Shown: piece after piece, positions 25,108 to 35,685 of the stretch | Position numbering within the stretch: position 1 is the first letter of the stretch | Layout of the letters: every line of letters starts with the position of its first letter | Source of the DNA: Diphasiastrum complanatum | Taxonomy: Eukaryota; Streptophyta; Lycopodiopsida; Lycopodiales; Lycopodiaceae | Direction of reading: 5' to 3' | NCBI GenBank assembly: GCA_029204225.1 | Contig: MU831915.1 | Coordinates: 1 to 64,000, forward strand | Length of the DNA: 64,000 nucleotides | The notes under the pieces: model-generated | The model's input: only the letters and a program-made list of their open reading frames with translations | Databases searched by the model: none | What the model was told of the DNA's origin: nothing | Program-made: the position numbers and the translations under genes

Positions 25108-25236
25108 GAACTTGTCATAAACACTTAGATAAGATATTCTATTGTCCTTGTCCGTACAACATCCGTACAACACACAACAACATTTTGGAAGATTTTTGGC
25201 CCTATTACCGAGGCTTTTCTGAAGCATTAAAAAAAA
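25108..25236 (+). repeat. Dispersed repeat with CACTA-like end
   Basis: The first half matches 16.67-16.74 kb in the same orientation. The second half (ACAACATTTTGG...CCCTATTACCGAGGC) matches 17.10-17.18 kb in the opposite orientation. It precedes the GA microsatellite. Confidence 0.5.
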
Positions 25237-25266
25237 AAACAATAAATGGTGGTATGTCCAACGATG

Positions 25267-25268
<2 letters not shown>

Positions 25269-25339
<71 letters not shown>
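25269..25339. repeat. (GA)n microsatellite, about 35 units
   Basis: Perfect GA run; source of a spurious Ser-Leu frame on the minus strand. Confidence 0.98.
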
Positions 25340-25341
<2 letters not shown>

Positions 25342-25349
25342 TGAAACAA

Positions 25350-25751
25350 GCAGAGTCTCCTCCTTTACTGAGAATGTCAAATGAGTACAAATGATGCACT
25401 TTTATTCTTAGGAAGGCCCTTGCCCCATTCATCCTATTGGCTACTTGAAAGTGGTAAAGATTGAAATCCTAGCCCTTCAAAGAAACACAAAAGATGTAGT
25501 GATGCACAAAGAAGCACACCTCAACTACCACCATCGCCTAACTTAGACTTTGGTATTTGCACCTAGGGCCCAAGTCACTAGAAAACAACTTGAACTATTT
25601 AATTAATGTGCTCATTGGATTGGGCTTATACACGCAGGAAGCCAGTGCCTTGCACTTATTATTCTAACTCTACAATGTACTTTGGTTGGGCCCACTGGAT
25701 AAGGCTTGGCCAACAATAGTTTTAGTGGCGAGACCCACTAAGCCCCCAACA
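25350..25751 (-). mobile_element. Partial Ty3/gypsy-type LTR related to 47.6-48.4 kb
   Basis: Shares GGCCCTTGCCCCA, the segment around GGGCTTATACACGCAGGA and the end CCCCCAACA with the LTR at 47584-48389, in the same orientation. On the minus strand both begin TGTTGGGGG. Only the right half is alignable. Confidence 0.55.
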
Positions 25752-26191
25752 ATATCCTCAACAGGTTGGGCTCATTTATTTATCCACAAAAAATTACCCA
25801 CAATAGGGCCCTCGGCCTTAAGTAGTGTCGGTCCCTTGGCACTTGCCTGCATTTGTCGTGGAAGAGCGTTGTTGGCTTGTTTATTGCTGATGATGAGCTG
25901 CTTCAGGTTAAGCGTGGATAAGAGATCGCTTTGTAAAACTTGAGGCCTTATAGGATGATGGTGATCAGTAAGAACTTGAACTTGTCATATTTTCAATAAT
26001 ATCCATATGAGTGTTATAGGTTTCAATTTTCAACATCTAGGTTTGCCACTTTGAGTTTTGAGAAATATGATATGGGGCCCGATGAGGCCGAACCTAGACT
26101 CCCAAGGATCTTTCGATATTGCCACTTTTCACTCCCAGCACCATGAATTCCCAAAATCATCCCAAGTTTCCAAATTTGGCCATCCTAATTA
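25752..26191. other. No recognisable gene
   Basis: Nothing identified. Confidence 0.4.
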
Positions 26192-26612
26192 GGTGACAAG
26201 CATTCAATACAATTCATACACGGATGAAATCTATAAATAGATCGTCCGAGCAGAGATTAGTGGTTGCTCCGTCCATGAGACACATTATTTGAGCATTCCA
26301 ATTACGTTGTCATTTTTTGTTGTAATTGTTATTTTGTACTGTGCTTCAATGTAATATAACATCAGCTTGTTTTTATTTGTGTACAACGTAGATAAATGCT
26401 TGTTGTGATTGAATGCACTTTCATTGTTGTTTGATCGCACTTGTTTACTCACTCTGATCAGAACGCGGACGTCTAAGACTCCTCAGTTTTTTATCAAACG
26501 ATGGCTATCTTTGACGCCTGAGGAACTCGCGTTATCATACTGCTCTTCCATTTATTTCAGAACTATACTTTACGTTAAATCTGATTTCAGTAGTACCACA
26601 TACGCATTCATG
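26192..26612 (+). repeat. LTR-like repeat copy, related to the solo LTR at 28983-29665
   Basis: From CCTAATTAGGTGACAA through a TATA-like CTATAAATAG, GATTGAATGCACTTT, ACTCTGATCAGAAC and CTGAGGAACTCGC to TACCACA it aligns with 29327-29658. The first 340 bp of the solo LTR has no counterpart here, so this copy is truncated or from a diverged subfamily. Confidence 0.7.
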
Positions 26613-26620
26613 GGTTCAAA

Positions 26621-27233
26621 TTAAGGGGGAGTGTTGGATTATTCTCCTACTAATTAACTAATCGATTTTTAATCTTCATCCAACTGTCTGCAATTTTTTC
26701 GTGTTTCTACACAGTCTGCAGAACTACTCAAAAATGGTTTATAGGTGGTTATTGTCACTTCGGCCACTTCGAAGACTTCGGACACTTCGTGCACGTTGCT
26801 TATTAACTGAAGTGCTTAATTCAAACAGAGTTACAGCTACTCAGAGAGAGCTTAGAGCACGTAGATTTGATCTACAATTCCTTTGTGCTCATTTCCATTC
26901 TGATTTGTTTCTTTCACTGAATCAATTTATCCTTTATTGCGTTCAATATCATGTCAGTATGTATGCATCTATGTAATTCTTTGTAACTAATAATCTCTTA
27001 GAATTTGTCTGATAATTCCATGCTTTATGTTTGTCTTCTTAATCACTTAGTTGCTAGTGATTCCAAATTTAGTTGCTAAAGATTGAACGTGATTTCTATC
27101 ACTACTTTTTGTTCAATATTGATAGGCGTAAACATGCACAGGAAAGAAGATTTATTTTGCCATGCTCAATGAATTTGTTTACCTACTTCAATTTTGTCGA
27201 ATTTTTTCTCTCATCTTATCACCTCTTTCCAAC
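26621..27233 (+). mobile_element. Candidate copia polypurine tract and 3' LTR
   Basis: TTAAGGGGGAG is followed directly by TGTTGGATTATT, the usual arrangement of a polypurine tract and LTR start. A CCAACA ending at 27233 would close a 602-bp LTR with a 6-bp TGTTGG/CCAACA inverted repeat. No primer-binding site or partner LTR was found. The tract is more secure than the right boundary. Confidence 0.45.
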
Positions 27234-27252
27234 ACTTTTTTCATAGAGCAAA

Positions 27253-27770
27253 TGGACATTCCACAAGGGAAATCATTTGGGGCGGTAGCTTCACACGAAA
27301 TCCGATCCCCCAACGAATCACGCTCAAAGGAGACGACGAGCAAAGGCACAACCACACCAAGTGCCAGAACCATCTTCAAGAAGCCGAAGACGCTTGAGAA
27401 ATCAATCCAAGAGTACGAGGCGACTTTTTTAGAAGAAGAGATGCGGGTTACGTCCTACCATGCTCTGCAGCCAATGTCAAGGGCAAGGAGAATCGGATCA
27501 TAGAGCAGCTGGCACCTCAACCCACATGCCACAACGTCCTCTTCAAGGACAACAAAAGGATCCTGTCAGAATATTTCAGAATTCTCAAGAACCTGCGCAT
27601 GGATCCCAGCTACATGCCTATCCCCAAGTGAGAACCAGGGTCGTAAAAGAAGGACGCCACCAAACTGGCCAATTATTCCAAACTCCAGGGGCTAGAACAA
27701 CCAAGCCAATTTCCAGTACACCTTGGAGCAGTTCCACACCATGCATCGCGCGTGCCAATTAGTTGATTTG
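27253..27770 (+). pseudogene. Broken ORF of unknown family
   Basis: The first part (ATG near 27253) reads MDIPQGKSFGAVASHEI and is K/S/T-rich. It shifts frame near 27465 into a segment with KENRIIEQLAPQP and EYFRILKNLRMDPSY, then a stop, then another shifted piece. Codon use is less AT-biased than the flanks. It lies just upstream of the LINE RT relic and could be an element's gag-like ORF. I do not recognise it. Confidence 0.35.
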
Positions 27771-27839
27771 ATGGTGCACCAAGCAGCTCTCAACTGCAAC
27801 GAACTTGCTTTCCTCAGTTTCTGTGAGTTCCATTAGGAC

Positions 27840-30724
27840 CGTTCCTTAGGTCCTTTGTTTTTTGACCCCAACACCCCTTTCTCTTGTCTAAAAAGAGCTC
27901 CACCATACTCTCAAAGCCCTTAATAGAGACAAAATTTTTGGTTGTGGATGGCGTCACCCCTGACTTTTTCTTAGCACATTGGAATATTGCCTGTCCCTCT
28001 CTCCTTCTTTCCATCAATTCTGCAACCTTCATGGGTTCCTTCCCCTCTTGATTTCCTCAAGATCTCATCACAGTTGTTCATGAAACTAACTTGCTCTCTA
28101 AAATTTCAGATTATTGCCAACTCACCATGCTTAACACCTCCTACAAGGTTATAGTGAAAGTTATTGCCAGAAGGATTGCCCCCTTCCTCCTCTCTCATCT
28201 GTCCAAAAGTCAATCTGGTTTTGTCAAATGCAGATCTATTTTTGATAACATTCTGAACGTTTGGTCTACTATTGACTCTTCTCTTTGGTTCAACTACCTA
28301 GCGCTTGTGCTCAAGATTGATTTTGATGTAAAGGCATTTGATCGTATCAGCTAGAACTACCTCCCCCTTACATGTTATTCTTCCTTTGGCATCCCAGACT
28401 ACATCATCAATATCGTGCGTGCCCTTTTCTCTTCTACTTCTTCTTTCATTCATTTTCAGGATGTCCTCTCATCATCCTTCCCTGTTTTTTGCGGAATCAA
28501 GCAAGGCTACCCTCTCTCCCCCTACCTCTTTGTAATTGCTACGGAACTACTTATCCACCATCATGAGATTCTTCATAGACTGATTCTGCTCCTTCCTTTC
28601 GTCCTTTCATTTTCTGAGGTGTACCTCTTGGTCCACAACTTTTTGTTGACAATCTGGCTTGTATTATCGAACTTCATCATCCCTCCGCTTTGCTTCTTCT
28701 CCGTGAGCTAGCTCGCTTTTGCACTATCTATGACTCTTTGGTCAATTTCTAGAAACCGAACTTATTGTGCTCTCACGATGCTACTCCAGACTAGCGTAAA
28801 GACTTAGGTTTTAACGTCCTTCCACATGGCACTATCATCAGATGTCTTGGTTTTCCTCTTGGAGCTTTTCTTTCTAACAAAAATCGTTTCAATTGAATAA
28901 TTTAGAAAATTACATCCAAAATCTTGCTCTAGAATTCTTTCAACCTCTCCTTTTCTACCAGCCCAGTTCACAAATTCAACTATGTGTGACAGTGTCGACT
29001 TTTTTGCATTTTCTCAAAAAAGCGACACTTGCCTTAAACTTCTTCCTTTCAACTATTTTGAAGGAGTTAACTTGTTTTAAGAGCACCGTCGACTTTTTAA
29101 AGGATAGTGTCGCCTTTTTAAAGGCACTGTCGGCTTTTTTGCAAAATCCTGAAGAGAGAGAAAAAGTGACAGTCCTCTATTTTGCAACGAGGAACGTTCC
29201 AGGCAATTCCTGTAAAATGCAAAGTAAGAGAATTTGCAGTGTCCTCGTCCGCGTCAACATTCCCTACACGTTGACTGTGTACACAATGTATAGTTGTCAT
29301 CTCAAGCCGACACTTCCAAGTACAACGGCTTGCCTAATTAGATGACAAACATTTATTGTAATACATGGATGTGATCTATAAATGGATCATCTAGGCACAC
29401 TCTATGTGATGCCTCGCAGCAGCACGCTTTTCTATCTGTGTATAACATAGATGAATGTTTGTTGTGATTGAATGCACTTTATCGATGTTTGATCACGCTT
29501 GTTTACTTACTCTGATCAGAACATGGGCGTCTACGACTCCTTGGCTTTTGATCATATGATGGTTGTCTTTGAGGCCTGAGGAACTCGCGATATCATACTG
29601 CTCTTCTATCTATTTTAGAGCTAAACTTCATATTGAATCTGATTTCCATTAATACCACACACACAAACCATTGCTAATCTCTTCGGTGGACTGTACTCTC
29701 ATTTTTGTGAGTATGAACTAATTTTTTAAGATCTTGTTGGTCAACTAGAACACTTAAGGCTGTGATTATACTTAGCATAAGCTTTCTATTAGATTCTTCT
29801 TGCATCTAGCAGCTGATTGTAACGGGAGAGCTGTTCCGCAATATTCCTACTCTCTTCTCCGTTCACGTTCTTCTATCTCCCTTGCCCCATCAGACTCATT
29901 GTCCTCAAGCACATCATTTTCTCCTACTTCACACACTTCCTCTTCATCTGGTTCCTTCTTACTCCCTCACCATTGCTAAGACTTTCAGAAAAATCCTTTG
30001 GAAACAGCCCTAGTCTTTTGAATTGGGATATTTGTACGACATCTAAAAGACTAGGTGGCCTGGGGCTACTTGACCCTTCTACTACATCTATCTCTCTCTC
30101 TCTCTTCTTTATAGATGCATTCACTATAATTCTACATGTCCTCAACCTTGGGCTATAATGATGACGGCTTTCTCCTCTTTCCTTGTCTAGTGGTACCATC
30201 TCTCAATCCTATTTTCTTGAGTTTATCCGCTCTTCATTCTTCTTCTCCACTTCCCTCCTCCCTTTGTTCAATAGGATTCTCCAGCTCTCTCTTCCAGTTC
30301 GTGCCAATTACAGGGGTAATGTGTTGCATGTCTACTCTAAATGCAAAACATCATATGAGGATGTGATACATTTGTTCTCTCATTGCTATGCCCCTTTACA
30401 GAAATCAGTAACTCACCTTTTCATTGCACGCTTTCATATCAGTTTTAGGAGATTTAGCCACATGGATTGATTGCTGAATGATATTACTTTTGTTGATGTT
30501 GAAGTAAATGCTTTCTGGCAGTGTATTAGGGTTACTACACTTTGAAACATTTGGTTATAAGATAGAAATAGCAGGGAATTTGGGATTGGTAATTTTGTCA
30601 TCTCCCCCCTTGCTTTTTTTTTAAGAGGCAGGTAAACTATTGCTTTTTAAGTTTTTGCTCTTTTGCCTTGTACTTTGTAAAAAGCTTATAATCTACAGTT
30701 AGCTTTTCGGAAAAAAAAAAAAAA
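27840..30724 (+). pseudogene. L1-type LINE: RT and zinc-finger C-terminus, with poly(A); split by a solo LTR
   Basis: Plus-strand order: VDGVTPDFFLAHWN (start of the RT region, about 27935); LNTSYKVIVKVIARRIAPF (28130); KSQSGFVKCRSIFDNI (28205); GIPDYIINIVRALFSS (28395); CGIKQGYPLSPYLFVIATE (28490); FVDNLACI (28640), where the catalytic F/Y-A-D-D is degraded; GTIIRCLGFPLGAF (28835). A solo LTR interrupts at 28983-29665. RT resumes with KRLGGLGLLDPST (30050), the Cys-rich region (about 30290-30390) and the FWQCIRVTTL...NIWL module (30515). The 3' end is a run of 14-15 A at about 30711-30724. No endonuclease is visible, so it is probably 5'-truncated, as usual for LINEs. Multiple stops and shifts; inactive. 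Confidence 0.85.
28983..29665 (+). mobile_element. Solo LTR inserted in the LINE
   Basis: Begins TGTGTGACAG and ends CCACACACACA (TGTGTG/CACACA inverted ends). It is flanked by AACTA on the left (28978-28982) and AACCA on the right (29666-29670), a 5-bp target duplication with one mismatch. Contains CTATAAATGG as a TATA-like box near 29378. It interrupts LINE RT coding sequence. The second half matches 26.19-26.61 kb. Confidence 0.7.
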
Positions 30725-32666
30725 TTCAGAGAGAATATATTATGACTCATAAAGATGCATAAGCACTCATAAAAAGATTTAGCCTTAAAAAGGGACCTTA
30801 GGAAACATCTTTTTAATCACCTTTGCATCTGGTCTAATGACCATTTAAATAGTCTCGCCTTAATTCAGTTATGTCCCTTTTATCGAGTAAAAAAGTCACT
30901 AAAAAACCAATGGCATATATCAATAGAAATTTTATTACGGTTTTATGTGGCCTCACCTTAAGGTGATTTTTTGAGGTGCAAAGGTGACTAGAGAGACCAT
31001 TTTTAAAATATAAAGTCCTCTTAATCCTTGGGGCCTGGACCCTGATTGCTGAAGGATGAGAGATGGCACAAAGGACGAGAGATGGCATCGCACAGTACTA
31101 GTAGTGGGCACTGGGCAATTGCCATTGAAAGATAAGAGATGGCACAGTACGAGGAGTCGGCAACTCCATTAAAGACAACAGGATTATTTTATTCTATGTA
31201 GTATGTAGTATAGTATATACTATATACCACAATTCCACAAAACGATTTCAGCATCAGCAACGGGCATCGCTGCAGCCTATAGTATGAACGATGATGTCAA
31301 AAGTCAGGTTGGCGGGTCCCTGAGTCTTTTACACAAGTAGAGCATAATAGATATTAGATACATGCTACATAGGATGATGTTCAATGTTCATAATTTCAAG
31401 TTCTCAACTGAACTTTGAACACCTTTTCAGCAAAGACAACGTCAATGATTCAATCTACTTAGCTTTTTCCTGAACAGATTCGTTTTCCGTTCTTGACTTT
31501 AGAGAGTAAACCTACTCACCTACTTAGTACTGTGTTACACTGCTATAGTAGATCTCTTTTTCTCATGCATTTTAGTTTTAGCTTTCTGGCATTGACTGCT
31601 CCATGACTCCCGAGTCCGTAGCTACGATTACTAGATTTCGTTGGTAATTATGCTAAAATTCTACCCTCGCAGTACCTTTATCCCTTGCAGGCATTACAAA
31701 CTTTTTCATGATTCCTTTCCTTGGTCTATATCAGTCCTCCATGCTCATAAACTTGATAAGATGTATCGTTGTACGTAGGGTAGGTACATACTACACTAGG
31801 ATACTATTATGATTACTAAACTCTACTAAAATACGAATATACATAAAGATGGGAAAGAATCCGTCAAAGTAGTCGGACAGAGATACTTGGAAGGCAAAAG
31901 TTGAAAGATCAAACCCTTCCCCCGGCAGCCCTGAGTCAGGCCCCTGACTCCTGCCCTCTACCGGTACGCATCCTCTAATATCGTAGTACTTTTCAGATCC
32001 TCCACAGGAATCGCGTAATGGCCCAGTGCCCACTGCCCAGCACCATGGCAATGGGCATGCCGCATAGGGTAGAGCCCAGAGCACTGGCAACAACTGTGCT
32101 TGCTTGTCTTAGGAAAAAAATCATATTCATCTTTACTGCCGTGGGGCAGCGCTAGGCTTCTCAGACTTCAGTGCTGACTAAACGTAACACGTTTCAGGGC
32201 CTCAGGCTTCCCTCGTCTAAATAGTAAACAATCAATCTCACTATAGTCCAGAGTCCAGACTGGATTCCAACTTCGACAAAGCATACAGTGCCCATACTGC
32301 ACTCGGGAGTCTGGGAGCTTGCCTCTATAAGCTGCCGATCAGTGGCGAAGGTCTTTGAGCCTCAGCAGTAAGCACTTAGCTGAGCGGGAAAGTTTGCATC
32401 TTTTAAGAATGAAATCAGCAACCTTTTCTAAAACCTGAAATAATAAAATCGTTAGCTTTTAGAACTTTTGAATCATATTTGCATGACAATAGGCAATGGA
32501 GTTAAAAAAAAAAGTTAACATTAAAGGATAAGTTGTGAGGTGGTCTGAAAATTAAGGTGGTCCAAATTTATGAAGTATGGATATTGTTGGAGAGCTCCCA
32601 TGCAAAAATTTCACTTAATTTGCATGTGAATCTACATGGCTGAGCATGTGAGCATGAGCATTTTGC
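30725..32666. other. About 1.9 kb without a recognisable gene
   Basis: GAGAGATGGCA occurs three times between about 31055 and 31145. The 14-mer AGTGGGCACTGGGC at 31103-31116 recurs inverted at 32021-32034. Short frames have no domain. Confidence 0.5.
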
Positions 32667-33281
32667 TTAGTCCGTTCTTTCTTCTTCATGAGTGTTCATT
32701 AGACGGAAGTAATGGTCCATGTGAAACAACCAATCTTCCACAATTCGAATGTCACGCTCTCCTTTGAAAGTAGGTGGTGCTTTTATTTTGGCAGTCTTCT
32801 TTGGGCCTTCTGTGTTTCGCGCTCGTGGTTCTTTTGGTATCTGTGGAGGAGGCGCCACTGCATTCCCTCTAGTTGCCTCCAACTCTTCAAACCTGGCTTC
32901 GTGCTGTGTTAGCCCGTCTCTCATTTCTCTAGCAAGGTCGAATTGAGTAAGGTTCATGGCTCGTAAAGATGTTTGCCATTCTTTCCTTTTTGTTTCTCTG
33001 TCCTTCTTCACCTCGCTAAGCATAGCTGTCATTGCACTTGATAAATATTGCCGCATCTTCACTTCAAAGAGGTCTTATTGCGTCTCTGGCATGGGTTCGT
33101 CTCTTGGTGTAGGTTTAGAAGGGCCACCCATCTCTTCTTGGAGAGGCGCCACTGTGGAGTTCATATGCTCTTTCTTTCTTGACTTGGACCTGGTGCCATC
33201 TCGATGCATGCGGGAACCGTATTCTCGAACCTGCTCCTCTTCGTCCGTCAATGCTCGTAACTCATCAAGGTGGTCGTCCAT
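32667..33281 (-). pseudogene. Ty3/gypsy gag, N-terminal part
   Basis: From ATG at 33281 the minus frame reads MDDHLDELRALTDEEEQVRE, is charged and coiled-coil-like, and has a single TAA at about 33072-33074. The same frame then continues (from MKMRQYLSSAMTAML) to PPTFKGERDIRIVEDWLFHM, the conserved gypsy gag entry (P-x-F-x-G-x-x-x-x-x-x-x-x-W). Homology ends after HEEERTD at 32667, so most of gag is lost. The gag would form the particle that packages element RNA. Its leader (33282-34099), primer-binding site and LTR lie upstream in the right order and orientation. Confidence 0.8.
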
Positions 33282-34099
33282 TATAGTAAGAGGTGTACTT
33301 CCAACATATTATCGCCTCTATCCTTTTGATTTTTGAAAACCCTCCCTTCTGTGGCCGGGCCCCACAGCTCTCTTTTCTTCTTTATTAAATCAGCTTCAAT
33401 GAAAATATCCCCTCCTCAAACTAGCACGCTCACATCACCTGAGAGCCAAGTAGGAACCAGGTCATTTGTGTCCAAGCAAGCACACAACAAACGGAACATA
33501 CCAACCAAAGCAAACACAGAGGATCCCTCTCAAGCCACAATCCCCCTTGAGACCAGACGTAGGACCTTTGCCTAGCCGCGCCCACACAAATCTATCACAG
33601 AATTAGCCCATGGAGAAACATCCATCCAACCATCTGTGCTTTCAACATTAAGCAGCACATTGCCTCAGTCACGCCCCACCACTTTTTGGTCGATAGCCCT
33701 TATAGCTAAACGATCAGTAACTATCCCGCACCAGCAGCTGACCACCCATGCTTTACACCCGAATTCGAGCAGCATCTCTGTATCAATGCTTAACCCATAC
33801 AGTTCGAATATGTCACCCCGCACCCCACAAGGCACAGACCGTGCTTTCACCAACCTAATGGCAGCACATTGCCTCATCCATCCTACGTGCAGATGGCGCC
33901 AGGCCCGAACCACGGGAACTGACCGTGCTTACACCTCAAGGGCAGCACCTTGCCTCATCAAGTCCCCCGTTCTGTCGATCACCCTGACCGTGGACGCACC
34001 CGTGCTTACACTGTGGGTAGCACCTTGCACAAGGGTTGTCTTGACAAATCCCAAAACGTGGCCATCCCTGTGAGACTTGCGTAGCTGACCGGCTAGTCA
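33282..34099 (-). other. 5' leader of the gypsy element
   Basis: Lies between the primer-binding site and the gag ATG. It contains repeats of GCAGCAC(A/C)TTGCCTCA near 33653, 33861 and 33946, and a shorter version near 34017. A 145-codon plus-strand frame here runs against the element and is an accident of the GC-richer leader. Confidence 0.6.
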
Positions 34100-34111
34100 G
34101 CTCTAATACCA
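34100..34111 (-). other. Primer-binding site, initiator Met tRNA type
   Basis: Minus strand TGGTATTAGAGC, one mismatch from TGGTATCAGAGC, two bases inside the LTR end at 34114. Confidence 0.75.
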
Positions 34112-34113
34112 CA

Positions 34114-35028
34114 TGTAGCGCCGGCGTCTCAAAGGGCGCTGGGACTTGAGCGGTTTCCCCAACACGCGCTTAAGTCTAACATTCATCCATCATGCACTTA
34201 CGTAAAAGCCAACTCAGAAACGTAACAAGCTTAACCATTCAGACTTAAGAAAACTGGAATCCCAACCAACCCGAAAGCCAACTCAGAATCCGTCCCCAAA
34301 AGGTAACCAAAGGCAAAGACAAGCCACACATGAAACCCAAGGCATAGTGGTTGCCAAACTGACCAATTGGCATAGCAGCAAGCCACACGTCGGTGACGTG
34401 GACCCTTAGGCGCCGACGACGCAAAAAGGTTGTAGTAAGGGTCCTTCCACTTGGACCAGTCCCGGAGGCGAAACCGAAATGGTAACCATCCCCAAGGATC
34501 AACTTTATTATATCTGAAAAAGGTTAAATTCATACATAGACTGACCGGCCTCAAGGCCACCAACACGTGTTGGGCATTGTGCCTGGCTCGTGCTGGTAGA
34601 GGGAGCTGAGACCTGGCAACTGGATTCATGGCGCTGGTTGAGCTATCCAAGTTTCTGTCTGCCGGACTCCCCCTATAGTTTTGTTGTGATTCGACGCACC
34701 CCCTCTGTCCTGAAATATAGTGCTTTCTGGTAAAGCACGCTTTTTAGGACTTAGTTTTTATTTTGTTGATTAAGCCTGGCAAGCCTGGCAGAATTAGTCT
34801 GGCTCCCGGACATGGGTCCCGGGAGCTGTGTCGGTGGCAGAATCAACTTGCTTCCTGACTAGGCCATGACTTGAGCTCCAAAGCTAGCTCATGACTTGTG
34901 ACTACTTGACTGGCTCACCACAGGTCGGAGGCTCAGTCCTTGACGTTCTAACTTGCTCTGGGACCTTAGAGAGTGTCACCCCTTAGAGTCTTACAAGGCA
35001 CGCTGGGTGCACCCGAGTCAGCTCTACA
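34114..35028 (-). mobile_element. Ty3/gypsy 5' LTR
   Basis: Plus-strand ends TGTAGCGCC... and ...GCTCTACA give TG...CA with a 5-bp TGTAG inverted end. The primer-binding site sits next to the inner end. It shares ACTTTATTA...TCTGA(G/A)AA and CTCCCC(C)TATAGT with the split LTR at 54.5-57.0 kb. The outer boundary is inferred from the inverted end. Confidence 0.65.
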
Positions 35029-35685
35029 ACATTGTGGGGGGTGGGGGGGGGATTTGCATTTTGCATTTTGCATTGATTTAAAATTTAGGGTAATATAAGA
35101 GTAGATAGTGCTAATAAAATGAAGATTTAATAGAGAGAGAGAGAGAGAGAGAGAATTTGAAGCTTGCAATAATGGTTCATTTGTGTAATAGACTTATTTT
35201 TGAATTGCTAGTGTTTGAACAAAGATATTCAAAGAAAAGGAAAGAGAGCAAGCGTTGAAAGAGCGAACAAGCTTGCGCTCAATCTTTGAGCTTACCGGTG
35301 AGTTTGTGTTCTTTCAATTTTTTGATTATTTGAATACGTTACCTAAGATAGTAAAAAGTCAAATGTAATTCATTATTTTCATTTTGTTCAAAGCAGTGTC
35401 GTATTTTATCACATCACACTAGAAATTAGTTAATATGAAAGAGTGAAATGTAGGTAATTAAAATTCCCAATCCTAGGAGGTGTGTAGTTTTTACTTTAAG
35501 TCGAGGTTCTAATCTTTCCTTGAATGAAAAAATCTACATGCCGCAGGGAGGGAATATGAGGCGACATTCTGAAATAGGACATAACTGCAAGGTTCGGGTA
35601 TTGTAATTATCACATTCAATTCTAACTATAAAAGTATTGCAATGAATATAAAAAAAAAAAATTTGAATGCACATGAATTTGAGTA
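35029..35685. other. No gene; G-tract, heptamer repeat and short GA run
   Basis: A G-rich tract at about 35034-35051 is followed by three ATTTTGC-type heptamers to about 35075. A short GA run lies at 35133-35154. Confidence 0.6.

Noticed and set aside
25024-25432. Two overlapping minus frames of 118 and 75 codons
   Set aside because: Both depend on the GA microsatellite.
33636-34073. 145-codon plus frame
   Set aside because: Lies in the leader of a minus-strand gypsy element and has no domain.
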